Positions 12,986 to 25,439 of a stretch of 64,000 bases of DNA are shown here, one piece after another. The stretch spans positions 15,999,515-16,063,514 of the forward strand of contig OU744726.1 of assembly GCA_916613615.1 (NCBI GenBank). The letters run 5' to 3'. The notes below the pieces were generated by a model that saw only the letters and a list, made by a program, of their open reading frames with translations, did not search any database and was not told the origin of the DNA. Position numbers and translations under genes: made by a program. This DNA is from Steromphala cineraria (taxonomy: Eukaryota > Mollusca > Gastropoda > Trochida > Trochidae). How positions within the stretch are numbered: the first letter of the stretch is position 1; the number at the start of each line of letters is the position of its first letter.

Positions 12986-15789
12986 AGCCTTATTGAATAG
13001 CTGAATGGGGACATCCCATAAATGCCTATTGACCTGGGGAGAAATCTATGACTGCCTCTTTGTCACAAAAATGTTGGCTGTGTCAATCCAGATCTGTTGA
13101 CGTACAGTATAGGAAGCTTGTCAAGACCCGGTGAAGTGCTTGTACAGAACTTACATTCTCAATACCTGCAAGATGCCGGGCTTAATTGATTTATTTGGAA
13201 ACATTTTCAATTCATTAGGATGTCCGTGTTATAAATACTCAATGTGAATCCTCATATCTTGTCAACACCCAACTTTTTTATTTAGTTAAGATTGACATTG
13301 CAAAAACAAGTGAGGGAGCAAACTTTTAGCACTGCTTAGGCAAATTTAAACATTAGGATGCCCAGAGATAGGTTAAGAGATTGACCTAAACATACTTGAT
13401 TAAATAAGAAATGGTGTATATATAAGGCAAAAGCCATTCGTTGTGATACCATTTAATTTTGCATTTGAATTCAGCAAATTGGCGATGGTATGAATTAAAC
13501 TCTTTCACTTAGCATTAGTGGTGAATCACAGAGTTTTCATCCCTAGCAATGTCGCTCTTCCACAGACAAAATGTTCATGCCACGATGCTGAGTAACTATT
13601 TTGTACAAATTTGTAAATAGGGTTCACCTTTTGACAGTTAATTGCACTAATTAACTTATCCTGCGAACAAATTTTAAGAGATTCTGTAAGTGAATTAAAA
13701 GCCCCATCGTCATACTTGCATGGGGTTCATGATTAGATTTAGCTATTGAAAAAAGAAATACATCACTCGGTAGAAAAATCATATAAAAAATCAATGATAT
13801 GATATCTACATGTTTTAATCAACAATAAAATACTGAATCCGACATCCAGAGTACAGTACCCTCTGCAAAAGTGCCATAGCATTTAATAAACCCGATTTTG
13901 GTGATGTCATCATTATGTGCGTAGGATTTACACCTCATCTGAGTTACCGCAACTGCTTCCGATGGGTATCAACTTGGGCGGCAACGAGTACCTGATTCTG
14001 AGAAAAAGACAAGAAAATCTACTCTTGCACGTTAAAGATGGTTTTCAAGCGTATATTTAGGAAACACGACTGAGATGGTGACACTTGATTTGCCTTGGTG
14101 TCTACATGCCGGGGCTGCCGTTTTGATCATTTTCATATATTGTCTCCTAATCAATTTTGGTCCGTTTTATCAAGCTTGGTCGCAAAATATTGCTTAAAAT
14201 ACAACAGAAACAGTAAAAATACTTTTTTAAGTATTGCAATTCAGTACAGTTTGAATATAGATCTTTATAATATAGGCATTATGCATAAAAAATTGCAATG
14301 TTGCTTAGCTCTGTCACCAGTGCTGTATCTTTTGTAGGACTAAACTTCTTTGAAAGGAATTAACTTGATGAATGAAGGTATCTATACCTAATAAAATCAT
14401 TCAGTTTCACTTAAGTAAAATGAAGCTCATTGTTATTATTTCTATAACATCAATGTCTATTTGGAATCCAATTACATGTTAAGAAATGTTACTAAGAAAT
14501 GCAAACTTATAATCTTGAAATGGCAGTGAAGTTACTAATGAAACTTGATGAAAATGAAAATTTAAACTATTTTACTCTGTAAGTACTATGTAATGTTTTT
14601 TAAAAAGCTGCATGAAATTATGTTAAGGCATTTTAGAACCATTTTAGATTTGGTTTTCATGCATAAGCTAATGTTCAATCTTTGCTTTAAGGTTTTCCAT
14701 GCAAATTGCTTTGCAGCATTTTGAAACCTCTCATATTTGATAATTTCTGTATCCAAGAAAAATGCTCCATTTAAAAAATTTAAAACTAAACTGTATTATT
14801 TCTGTACTGATAAATATTTCATGTGAGAAGTACATCTCCATTTCGAAATGACTTCATATTCATTAAAAACGGCAAGCAAGCCAGAGCCATAAAACATGCT
14901 TAATATTGAGGTTATCGCTCCTTCTTTTTTACCTTCGTCTCGTATTCCTTTCTTGTTGATTATTTACGAGCTTGGTTTATTCCGAATTATTTCTCGCGTA
15001 ATGGTCTAGATCTAAATATGCATGATTTCCTATGCATCATCCTAATGAAATAAAAAATATTGATAAAATGATGGCAGATTTCATCTTTTCTATTTATGCT
15101 GTCGATTGTATATATGATCAATAATTTCATCCTAACTTTTCAACGGTTCGTAGCGATACAGCTTACTGAATGCTGTACACCAAGCTTCTTTTTTTGGTTA
15201 TTTGCCAGATTTTATCATAGGAAATGCAAATATAATGACCAGCGCCACAGACAAAATTGAAATCTGAGGATTTTTTCACAGTTCATTTGTTGTCTTATTC
15301 TGTAAGCTTCTAAAAATCAAAGTTGAGGTTTGAAAATCTCATTAAGCAGTTTTCTCATAAATCATTGAAATACATAATCTTATTATCAGATTCTTTTTAG
15401 TCATCCAAAAGATTTTTATCCAGTTTCTAATTAAGTTATGATATAACAAACAAAACGCAGCTGATATTATCTGTCAATGTTTGGTAAATAATGACAGTTT
15501 TTAATCAAAGTTTCCTCATTATGTCCCCGACATCTTAAATCAAGTTTATCGTAATTGAGATCAATGTCAACAACAACACCATCTATTCATGATGTTTTCA
15601 ATTTTCCTGAAATAGGCGGTCATTGACTTTTATGAAACATACAAGCTTTTTGTTGTTAGTGAACACGGCAGAGGAGTTGTTACAAATAAACGCGACTTCA
15701 ATAAAACGCTGACTCCACCATGAGCTAGCATGATTGAAGTCCCTGTGTGTTTTGCATCAGGTTATGACTGGTGTTGTTAAAGATAAGGA

Positions 15790-16145
15790 AACTTCTCTGT
15801 TCCTTGGTTAGTCTGTTGACTTTTGTTAATGGTTCTGTTTTCTTCATCATGTATCTGGTTAAGGTCAAGGCCAATTTTGACTTGGAAATTTGTTGGATGT
15901 AGTTTCAATGATTTTTGTTTTAATGGTCGGTCAACTTTTATCATTTGTTCTGTTTTCTTCATCATTCACCTGGTTTAGGTCAAGGCCATTTTTGACTTGG
16001 AAATTTGTTGGAGGTAGTTTCAATGATTCTATTTTTTTAGTGGTCTGTCGACTTTTATTAATCATTCTGTTTTCTTCATCATTCACCTGGTTTAGGTCAA
16101 GGCCATTTGTGACTTGAACATTTTTTTAATGTAGCTTTAATGATT
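15790..16145 (+). repeat. ~116-bp tandem repeat, three units
   Basis: CTGTTTTCTTCATCAT starts at 15835, 15950 and 16067. Each is followed by CTGGTT(A/T)AGGTCAAGGCCA and TTTGACTTGGAAATTTGTTGG-type sequence. Short open frames here are repeat products. Confidence 0.85.
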
Positions 16146-17319
16146 ATTTTTATCTGGCAAGAAAATTGTTAAGATACATTCTGATGATGGATCATAAGTG
16201 TATTCATAATCTGATAGCTTTCTATTATTACTCATTGTTTGTATTAAGAGTGAAACCTACAAATATCTCGAAACTTGTGACTTAGGAATTATTAAATCTT
16301 AACAGGGTTGTATTTTTAGGACAAAGATTAATTATTCAAAGATTTTTTCGAAGTTAGAGACAAATAATCCAAACTAAGAGTCTAAAGTTTTAATTGATAG
16401 TTTTATACCAATAAGATAGACTCAGTTCAAACACTTGAGACTCCTTGTACCAATCTAGTTTTTTATATGGTAATTCTTTTGCTTTTGAGGCATTGCTTTT
16501 TACCAGTTAGTTGAAAACTAATGGCAGATAATAGTCAAGTCCTAATATAATTACAAAACTCTAATTCAGTAAATATAAAGTATTCCTGTAGTTCAAATAC
16601 CTAGTCTGGTGTTATATATGGTTAAAAGATTCGGTAATTTGATTAAATGAATTTCTCCAAAATCCTAAATCCTTGTGATCTCAAAGTACCATTTAGTAAG
16701 TAATGTAGGTCAACTTGAAATATACCAGGGTCCGATCTTGTGGAGAAAATGTATCAGTATAAGACGTTGCAGAATTCTTCTCTGTTCTCCGCTAAGGTTT
16801 TAACAACCAATTAGAATTACACTTACCCATTTGAGTACAAGGTTCCGCTGGGTAAGTCTCTCGGTTAGTAGTTATCAAAGAAAATTTCAAATTTCAAATT
16901 CTTGTTACTCTTTGAGTACTATTAAGTGCTTATAGTAGGCCAAGTTGAAACATGCCAGAGTATTGTACAAGATCCTTTAGGGCTACCATGGAGGTGATTA
17001 GTTTACCTGGGTATTCTCTGGTGCCTTCTATAGGCCGTCCACCAACAGGAGCTGATGCAAGCTTGCGAACAACAACATTACACACCCTGCACAACTCAGA
17101 GCAGTTAGATAATGGATGAGAGATCAATCCATTATTCAGTCAGGCTTACAAGAGGGACTTAGTTTCTTCACCTTCTTACTACACGAGGCTGTGGCAAGAA
17201 ACCAGGGATAATATTGTTACTGGAACATTGTCCTGTGGTAACCCCAGTCTAAAGGGTCTCACTGCATGGAACTTTGTCCTTCAGAGTTCTGGTCTTAACA
17301 TTGTAACCAAAGCCTTGTC

Positions 17320-18221
17320 CTCAACAATCATGCTCTAAACTTCATTTCCTGAACCATGTCCTCAACAATCATGCTCTAAACTTCATTACCTCAACCTTTT
17401 CCTCAACAATCATGCTCTAAACTTCATTTCCTGAACCATGTCCTCAACAATCATGCTCTAAACTTCATTACCTCAACCTTTTCCTCAACAATCATGCTCT
17501 AAACTTCATTACCTCAACCTTGTCCTCAACAATCAAGCTCTAAACTTCATTACCTCAACCTTTTCCTCAACAATCATGCTCTAAACATCATTACCTCAAC
17601 CTTGTCCTCAACAATCATGCTCTAAACTTCATTACCTCAACCTTTTCCTCAACAATCATGCTCTAAACTTCATTACCTCAACCTTGTCCTCAACAATCAT
17701 GCTCTAAACTTCATTACCTCAACCTTGTCCTCAACAATCATGCTCTAAACTTCATTACCTCAACCTTTTCCTCAACAATCATGCTCTAAACTTCATTACC
17801 TCAACCTTGTCCTCAACAATCATGCTCTAAACTTCATTACCTCAACCTTGTCCTCAACAATCATGCTCTAAACTTCATTACCTCAACCTTGTCCTCAACA
17901 ATCATGCTCTAAACTTCATTACCTCAACCTTTTCCTCAACAATCATGCTCTAAACTTCATTACCTCAACCTTGTCCTCAACAATCATGCTCTAAACTTCA
18001 TTACCTCAACCTTGTCCTCAACAATCATGCTCTAAACTTCATTACCTCAACCTTTTCCTCAACAATCATGCTCTAAACTTCATTACCTCAACCTTGTCCT
18101 CAACAATCATGCTCTAAACTTCATTACCTCAACCTTTTCCTCAACAATCATGCTCTAAACTTCATTACCTCAACCTTGTCCTCAACAATCATGCTCTAAA
18201 CTTCATTTCCAAAGCCTTGTT
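17320..18221 (+). repeat. 41-bp minisatellite, 22 units in strict register
   Basis: The 20-mer CTCAACAATCATGCTCTAAA starts at 17320 and recurs every 41 bp through 18181 without any insertion or deletion. Units differ mainly at one base before the motif (CCTTGTC versus CCTTTTC; CCATGTC early on), and the variants are interleaved. Decayed units flank the array on both sides (about 17220-17319 and 18222-18420). Confidence 0.95.
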
Positions 18222-18420
18222 CTCAACAATCATGCATTAAACATTATGGCCAAAACTGTATCTTTAACAATACATTAACTCAACAAGCAACAAGCATTAC
18301 CTGAACCTTGTCCTCAATAATCATGCATTATAAACATTATTGCCAAAACTTAATCATCATTCACAAAATGTTATCCTCAACAATCATGCTCTTGCATTAA
18401 AACTTGATTGCAGAAACCTT

Positions 18421-18620
18421 GTCCTCAATAATCTTGCTCTGAACATTGTCTTTGAACCTTGTCCTCAATAATCTTGCTCTAAACATTGTCTTTGAACCTT
18501 GTCCTCAATAATCTTGCTCTAAACATTGTCTTTGAACCTTGTCCTCAATAATCTTGCTCTAAACATTGTCTTTGAACCTTGTCCTCAATAATCTTGCTCT
18601 AAACATCATTCACAAAACCT
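18421..18620 (+). repeat. 40-bp minisatellite, five units, sister of the 41-bp array
   Basis: GTCCTCAATAATCTTGCTCT repeats at 18421, 18461, 18501, 18541 and 18581, exactly 40 bp apart. The unit is clearly derived from the 41-bp unit (CTCAACAATCATGCTCTAAA) but ends in ACATTGTCTTTGAACCTT. Further decayed units run to about 18715. Confidence 0.9.
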
Positions 18621-21128
18621 TGTCCTTCACAATCTTGCTCAAAACATTTTACATAAACCTTGTCCACAACAATCTTGCTCCTAACATTATTGCTTAAATC
18701 TTAATTTGTCATCAACAACCCTTGGTTTAAGGGCCACTGTAGTTTAGCACCATCATGAATATTTTTTTACCTTATATGCATATAACCAGGTTTGGTTATC
18801 TTTATTTCTACACTCATAGTCCTTTTCTTCTTAAGGTTTCTGTGCTGAGAGATCAATTGAATTAATCAAAAGTTGCTGTACAAGAACATGGAAATAATTT
18901 TTTTTAACTTGTTTTCTGTAGTTTTTTTTTGCTCTTTGGTCTTCTGTCATGGGATGTCCATGAAATTGTTCTTATTTTCCTTGACAATGCTTGTTTCTTA
19001 TAAGACTTCTGTGAACTTCCATAGACTTCATTTGAAATATTAAAAAGAATTTTCTCTGCATTTTGACATCAATGGACTTTTGCTTACTTTATAGAAATTT
19101 TCTCTCAGATTCTGAATAGGAATGAACATTGACTTTCCATCTTGGTTTTTACAAAATGTTTTCTTTTGCTTAAACATCAAAGGAGTTTACAAGTCAAGGT
19201 GTATGTCAAGATATGAGGATATCGATGGAAATGTTTTTGTTCTTAACAAGAACATGATTTTTGGTTTTCTAGATAGGGACATGAACTGGCCTTACTTCTG
19301 AACTTTAAAGAGATAAGGACTTGCCTGAGAGAACATGACATCACAAGATCTTTGTCATCACTAAAGACTAGTCCGTCCTCGGAGCAGGTCTTCCCTGTGG
19401 AACCACCATAAGTGATCAGATGTTTCTTTCTTTATTACCTACGAGAGCAGTCTAATACTAATATTTAGCCACTTGTGTCTTAAACATAGTATCCCATTGA
19501 AACTCATATAATATCCTCTATTTCTTTTCAGTGTGAGACCTCTTACAAAACATCTGGTCTTCTGCAATGTTCCAGGAGTGAAATTGGTCATCATTTTAAA
19601 GCTGTGAAAAAATTCATTAAAAACTAAGCCAGGACCTGGCTTGAATAAATTGATATTAGAAGCTCTTTGTCATCAAACACTTGACCAACCTTTGAGCTGA
19701 TTGACTTCTGTCATCCCTATCATGCTCTGTCTAGTGGTGGCTGTGGTCCATTGTTGCTCTTCAGTTTGATGTGTGACACTTTAGTTTACTTAATGATTAA
19801 CTGTAAATTGTCAAATATATAGTGGCCAATATCTCAATTGATATATATTCACAAACCTTGCAATTATGAATATTTAGTGTTGTTATGTTGCCAGATATCC
19901 AATTTCTCAGACGTTGGGCACATCAAATGAAAACAGTGTCGGAAATCCAAGCTGATAGTTTGTTATCGTTTGCTTTTATATCTTTATAAAAACTAACAAT
20001 TAACAGTTTTTGGTTACAACATTTCAGCCATCTTACAAACACTGGTTCTGTCGGTATAAGCATTATATCTCAGGTAGAGTCATTTGTCAAGGAACGTAGG
20101 TGATTTTGTTCTTACGTCCTCTCATTGTGTAGCACTAAGAAATGTACAAGCTATTTGGTTGTCTTTGAGTAAGTTAACTCTCTGCAGAAGAGCAGTATTG
20201 AATATCAATGACTCGTAGAAAATATATCGTCACAAACTCGAGATCCTTTAGACAATTAAAAGTTGGTGTGTTCAAGTAAAAGACATAAAATGGATTGCAA
20301 CTAAAAAAATAAGAAGTTGTCATCAATAATATTTGCCATTTACTTGATATTTTATTCCATTATTAGTATTTTAGTTTTCATTTCTTTTACTGAGACAATT
20401 TACAATGATATTTTTTAACCACCAAGTCCATAAAGATATTATCCAATCCAAAATCATATATCAAGATCCACAATTAAAAAATGATAAAAGAAAAGTTTTA
20501 CATTAACCAAAATGTCAAAAGAATAATCGTCTATTTTTGTTTTGAATATCTTATTTCCAGCGTGACATTTCTAAATATTCATTAAATAGAATTCCCAAAC
20601 TGTTTGCTTGACATCTTCATCAGAAAATAAGCTGATTTTTTTCTCCAAGAAGATGGAAATTTCTACAAATAAATCCCTGAAAAGCCTTGGGAGGAAAAAG
20701 ATTTTTGAGATAAAAGTTGACTAAGACATCAGGGGCACGCTGAAGTACCATAGATCCATGTGGACTACAGAAAATTACTTGTAGATTGTCTTCCAAAACA
20801 GTTGTTAGACAAAAGGTTAAGAAAAGGACACGATATTGGGGTCTAGTTTCTTGCCTCATAGTCTATCATTCTCCCCCGAGATACCAGCATACAAGACAAA
20901 ACCACTAATAGATATTGCATTGGACCCTAAAAGAAATACTTAATCTTAATTATTTGACATTATATTGAAATGGAAAGGCAAAATGACTAATACCGTCAAT
21001 TCTAAAAATGCATCAATTTATTCGATTACCCTAAACAATGTTGTGGTAGGGAATTGCAAAGGGCTGAAATATTATATCTTAGCATTGCTGAACACCAACT
21101 TATACATTCACTAACTCATTCACAGACT

Positions 21129-21215
21129 GGAGGTGGGGCAGTAGGCAAGTCGCTCATTTAGTCTGGGACCAGAGTTCTGGGTTCAATCCTGCCTGGCAAC
21201 TCTACCTCATCAAAA
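21129..21215 (+). mobile_element. Degenerate tRNA-like SINE fragment
   Basis: GGGGCAGTAGGCAAGTCGCTC resembles an A-box arm. GTTCTGGGTTCAATCCTGCC resembles a B-box arm, 50 bp later. The body does not match families A or B. It is too decayed to be a tRNA gene. Confidence 0.4.
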
Positions 21216-22439
21216 AGAGGTTGTGCTAGTTTGTCAATGAGTTTGTCAGTGAAAATTGATCCTGCTGGTTAGTATGGACCTACCTTCTGGATACACCAAC
21301 AAATGAACACTGGTAACAAGAGGGTTTATACACCAAACAAGACTAGAAGGCAACATCTTCAAGGAACTTGTTTTCATGAAATGTTTCGCAACCAAATATT
21401 TTGCGACCAGTGAGGGCAGCTCTTCCAAACAGCCCCTCTTTTTTTTGCTGTAAGAGTTCATACCAGACCAATTTCCTCAAAAGGCCCTTAGATTTAGGGT
21501 GCCCCATTAGATCATTGTTCTGATGGTTTAAAATCACCCAGGCTAAGTTTAAATATGGACATGCTTTATACACAGTAAGTTTTTTCTGTATACCCAGTAA
21601 GGTTTTACTTTATACACAGTAAGGTTCAATGTTGTGGCACAAAAGACAAGGTGGTCTTTGTGCAATGTTCATTGATGGCACTAGCATCACCCTAATGGTG
21701 AGAGTGATTGAACTACCTTTTTCCATTTTATACTATGCAAGCAAGTTTCAATGCATGCATGATACCTTATTTTTGCAAGATTTTCCCCAGGATTAAAATC
21801 ACTGTCCTTAGTTATGTCTCAATTTAACTTCACTAATCTTCACAACCTGCAGATACATAGTATACTATAGGACTCACCTCCTCCTCTACTTTATATATCA
21901 CCTAGATATTCAAAGGTTGATATTTTATATTGAACTGGGGTACTACTTATCTCTCATCAACTGACATAAGCTATAATTGTGATTTTATGATATATATTAT
22001 ATGTTATAAAATATGAAATTCCTAATTATAACAATTAATAATGATATGGATGAATTGTGGAGACACTTTCCTGCTTAAGTCTTAGATTATTCATAATTAA
22101 GTTGTAGTAACCTTTGGGAATTAGGTATGATTATATTTGTTATTATTGTTAAGCACCCTGATCCAATTGTCCCATCAGGTGTATAAATATATAAGTATAT
22201 AGTTATTATATCCACCTATATGTATTGTTAGGTCATTATCTACCTGTTTAGACATGTGTCACTATGGCGACAGATACAAATAACATTGACTTATTGCTGA
22301 AAGTCGGTGACACAATTTAACAAGAAGATAAACTTCTTCTGTTTAAAATGAGATGCAGGTTTTAATACATTCTCAGCAATCAGTAAAATCCTCGTAAAAT
22401 TCACCCATATGTGAAATTGATAGGGGAAAATCGTTGACT

Positions 22440-22850
22440 TTCAAAACGGCTGCTTTATGACAGCCGTTCAACCGTCACAGTGTGGGCCCAGTTTATTATC
22501 CTCTGTTTGTTGTTGGGTATACACAAGCTCACAGACTATTAAAAGGCAATTGAAGTGTCTTCTCAATAGACAAACCCTGCGGAAGATAAGTCGTAGGTGT
22601 GACACTATCGGGTAATCTTTACCATGGACTCGGTAGCGGCGGAAAGCTATTCAGTAAGCATGAGGGTCTTGCATTGACCATGGTGGTTGGGTAGTCCAGG
22701 ATCAATTGAAACATTCTAAAGGTGTCGGTACATGCTGCCATTCCCAGCTCCGATCAATACGGGCAGTGTTAAGGAAACTGCCTTAAAGTGAAGATACTAT
22801 ACAGTCGTATACAATTATTAAGTGCGTGTGTGTGCTCGTTGTTAACGATT
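22440..22850. promoter_or_regulatory. CpG-richer patch, possible promoter or 5' region
   Basis: CpG dinucleotides are frequent here (CGGCTGC, GCCGTTCAACCGTC, CTCGGTAGCGGCGG) compared with the flanking kilobases. The patch includes the inverted pair AACGGCTGC / GACAGCCGTT. The candidate first exon at 22624 lies in it, about 2.2 kb upstream of the exon at 24828. No TATA box is evident. Confidence 0.3.
22624..22653 (+). CDS. Candidate first coding exon (MDSVAAESYS)
   Basis: An ATG in good context (TTTACCATGG) opens ten codons, MDSVAAESYS, and then meets TCA|GTAAGC. This donor has good +1 to +5 bases, but A instead of G at -1. The exit is phase 0, exactly what the acceptor at 24828 needs, so the two would join as ...ESYS-RQESE. 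It lies in a CpG-richer patch (22440-22850) within otherwise CpG-poor sequence, as expected for a 5' exon. If the intron is retained the frame runs only a few more codons to a stop. The short length means chance is a real alternative. Transcript or cap evidence would decide it. Confidence 0.33.
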
Positions 22851-24827
22851 TTCACCTGACGAAGCAGTTTTAGCAATTTCGTCTTTAACTTTGACGAGAG
22901 AATGTGTTGCATATTCATGTAGCCCTTTGCCAAGAGCCTATCATGGAATATCAAGCACCCACTATGATAAAGCAATTTGAATTTCTTGAGAAGTGATGGT
23001 CGATACCTGATTTGGAAACGGATTTCATTTCATAGATTTAAACACTTTGGAAAAGTGACTCCTATACATTATGTCATGTACGTTATTGATGAATATAATT
23101 TTTAAGTCTGTTATGCTGTTTTATTTGAATATTCGTTAACTTAGTGATTCATTTGAATAAGTACATCAAATTATATTTATTCAATTGTTATGCATTTATG
23201 TCTAGATCGAAATATCTTAAAATATCAAATTTACTTATTCAAAGTTTATTTTGGTTACAACTTAATTGTGGTATCTACATGTCATTTGTTGGATAATTAT
23301 ACTTTGGAATAGCTGATAGATAACTTTAATGGAGGGATAATGACATTTCTAATGGGTTTCAGTTCTCTAAAGTTCATATAGTGAACAAAATCAGTATTTA
23401 CAAGAATAGTTGATTTTGGCTGGAGGCTGCCTTAAATTATTTGTAAAAAAATATTTTGTTATTGGGAATGTTTCTTTAAATATGAGAAGTTTAGAAATGC
23501 TGACATCATTCATTTTGAAAATAATACTATAATTCTCTATTATTTGGACCAGTAGATTTTTAACAGAATTTCAGAAATTTTCTATGGTGTCTATTACCTA
23601 GTTTTACTTTCAATCACACATTTGGTACAATGGTCAAAATATTAGATAAATATCAAGAACAAGAGTAATATTGATGAATAGTTTTTATTGATGAGTATAT
23701 CATAATGGCAATATTGTCATTATTAAGATATGTCAATTGGATGACTGAATTGTATTTGTATAATTGTATATTGTATTGTTTTTGTATTGTGCAAATAAAA
23801 TAATACTTTAAGCAATCATTAGAATATCAACTTCTGATACTTGGTTGAAATTTTAGAAGAAATTTTAATTTTGTCGAAAATCATTTTGTTGTCAAATTAT
23901 TAGAGATATCAAAGTAATGAAGCAATTAATATTTTTTTATATGTCAGAGCTAACTTGGATATTAATTGGATAATTGTCAACAAAAGTACTCTTTTTTGTT
24001 GTTGGAATTTTTGGCATGAAAAATATTATTCATAAAGTCAAGGAATGAATGTCAACATTGCCAAAGTATATGGTATATGGTAAATATAAGGAGAAAGAAA
24101 ATATTAGTGTATCATATGTTATGTTCTTTTCTTAACTACACATAGTTTTTTTGGTAATCCTAAAGTTTTCTTATAAAACCTAGAAGCTCAAATTCCTACT
24201 AAAGATTCATACAGGAAGACATTAATGAAAATGGATGTCTTTCATTAAGGTGAAATCCATTTTCTCATTCTCAAAACTGAAGATATTGATTGGTATGTTC
24301 AAAAGGTACATAGCCCTTATAGCTGAACTAGATTATAATTTATGTATTTCAAGGGTTGCAAAAATGTGAAGTTATATGATCAAAGCTTAGAATCATAAAT
24401 GATTTTATCCTTAGATTCATGTTCTGTTTGCGACACATCATAGAGATCTTTTCATATCTACAATAGATTTTCATCTTAGCTCCTTAACAGATCATCTTGG
24501 CTAAAGAAGCTTTCTTTTTTAAATACAATTTGAGATGAAACTAAGCAAAAAATTTGCCTTGTATATAATTAGAGAGTCATCTGAAATAGAACCGCAAGCT
24601 TCTTATAACCTACATGATTTGTAAATGAAGATTTACAATGTGCATCTTGTGATCCTATTGAAACATCAAGGAAAACTATTTTAGACTTCAGAACCAAAAG
24701 CTAAAAAACAGCTCTTTCTGAGCCAATGAAAAAGTAGGTTATGTTGGACAATAATTTGGGTCATAGTATACATATGACCTACTCTGTTCATATCTAAGGT
24801 TTGTACATACTTTATTGCATGTTGCAG

Positions 24828-24900
24828 CGTCAAGAGAGCGAGCGAAGCAAGAAACAGGCCCAGCAGGCCGCACTACAGGAAGTCTGCAAACAGTCGCTAG
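24828..24900 (+). CDS. Internal coding exon, helical Gln/Lys-rich segment of an unrecognised protein
   Basis: This 73-nt exon lies between a TTGCAG acceptor and a GTAGGT donor. Read from phase 0 it is open for 24 codons, starts RQESERSKKQAQQAAL, ends KQSL, and leaves one G (phase 1). A second frame hits TAG at the last three bases. The third frame is open but exits in phase 2, which would put the next firm exon out of frame. The phase-1 exit joins the exon at 39513 through a Val codon (G+TT). The peptide is rich in Lys, Arg, Glu and Gln with Ala/Leu spacing, which suggests a solvent-exposed helix or short coiled coil. It is more GC-rich than the flanking AT-rich intron. No catalytic motif is visible. 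The exon feeding it must end in phase 0; 22624-22653 is one candidate. I do not recognise the family. The splice sites and phase fit are seen; the function is unknown. Confidence 0.6.
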
Positions 24901-25047
24901 GTAGGTGATACATATCGTACTTGTATTTACTATATTGTACAAACTAATCTAGTTTATTACATGCTTCAATATATCCTCAAGTATCAAATTTTATTGATGT
25001 AACTGGATGTACCCATATGTACATTGACAGTTTTACAAGACACTTAT

Positions 25048-25174
25048 GTAACAGAAGTGATTATGAAAACACCTCCACCGGGATTCGAACCCGGGACTTC
25101 CAGGTTGAGAGTCCTACACTCTACCTGTTCGGCCAAAGAGATATCCCTCTAGCCAAAGCCAGTAGGAATGCTTA
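25048..25174 (-). mobile_element. tRNA-derived SINE, family B (copy 1)
   Basis: On the minus strand it reads CTTTGGCCGAACAGGTAGAG (A-box region) and CCCGGGTTCGAATCCCGG (perfect B box). A second copy lies 265 bp downstream in the same orientation, and a third at 59778. The spacer between copies 1 and 2 may belong to a larger duplicated unit. Confidence 0.75.
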
Positions 25175-25312
25175 TATCTCACCCTGTCACATACAACCGG
25201 TCCACAAAGTGACTCGTCCTCGAGTCAAGCCATTTGGAGTTATCAAGCACCTCAGTTAGATGTACTCAGGGTGTTGTGAATTACCACTAGGGAGTTGCCC
25301 CGGGCCCCAAAT

Positions 25313-25439
25313 GTAACAGAAGTGATTTTGAAAACACCTCCACCGGGATTCGAACCCAGGACCTCCGGGTTGAGAGTCCTACATTCTACAGGTTCGGCCA
25401 AAGAGATATCCCTCTAGCCAAAGCCAGCAGGAATGCTTA
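25313..25439 (-). mobile_element. tRNA-derived SINE, family B (copy 2)
   Basis: It is nearly identical to copy 1, from GTAACAGAAGTGATT through CACCGGGATTCGAACCC and GTTCGGCCAAAGAGATATCC to GGAATGCTTA. The head-to-tail placement suggests tandem duplication and not two independent insertions. Confidence 0.75.

Larger units (their letters stand above)
1..22439. other. Non-coding sequence left of the first supported exon
   Basis: Apart from the repeats and MITEs listed separately I see no supported gene here. It is AT-rich with runs of A or T, and open frames are short with no matching splice sites. Unlisted stretches over 300 bases (about 1-1260, 4320-6200, 6300-9020, 9390-11880, 12990-15790, 16150-17220, 18720-21120 and 21220-22440) hold only low-complexity or unique AT-rich DNA that I cannot interpret. 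It may be an intron of the same gene or intergenic DNA. Confidence 0.6.

Noticed and set aside
13420..13432. TATATAAGG as a core promoter
   Set aside because: No CpG patch, start exon or open frame downstream; such strings are common here.
16930..17127. Minus-strand 65-codon frame with SNCSELCRVCNVVV
   Set aside because: No splice partners or recognisable domain; the Cys pattern is too short to call a zinc finger.
25080..25140. Possible minus-strand tRNA gene
   Set aside because: Perfect B box, but the sequence recurs as SINE copies at 25313 and 59778 and lacks a closed acceptor stem.
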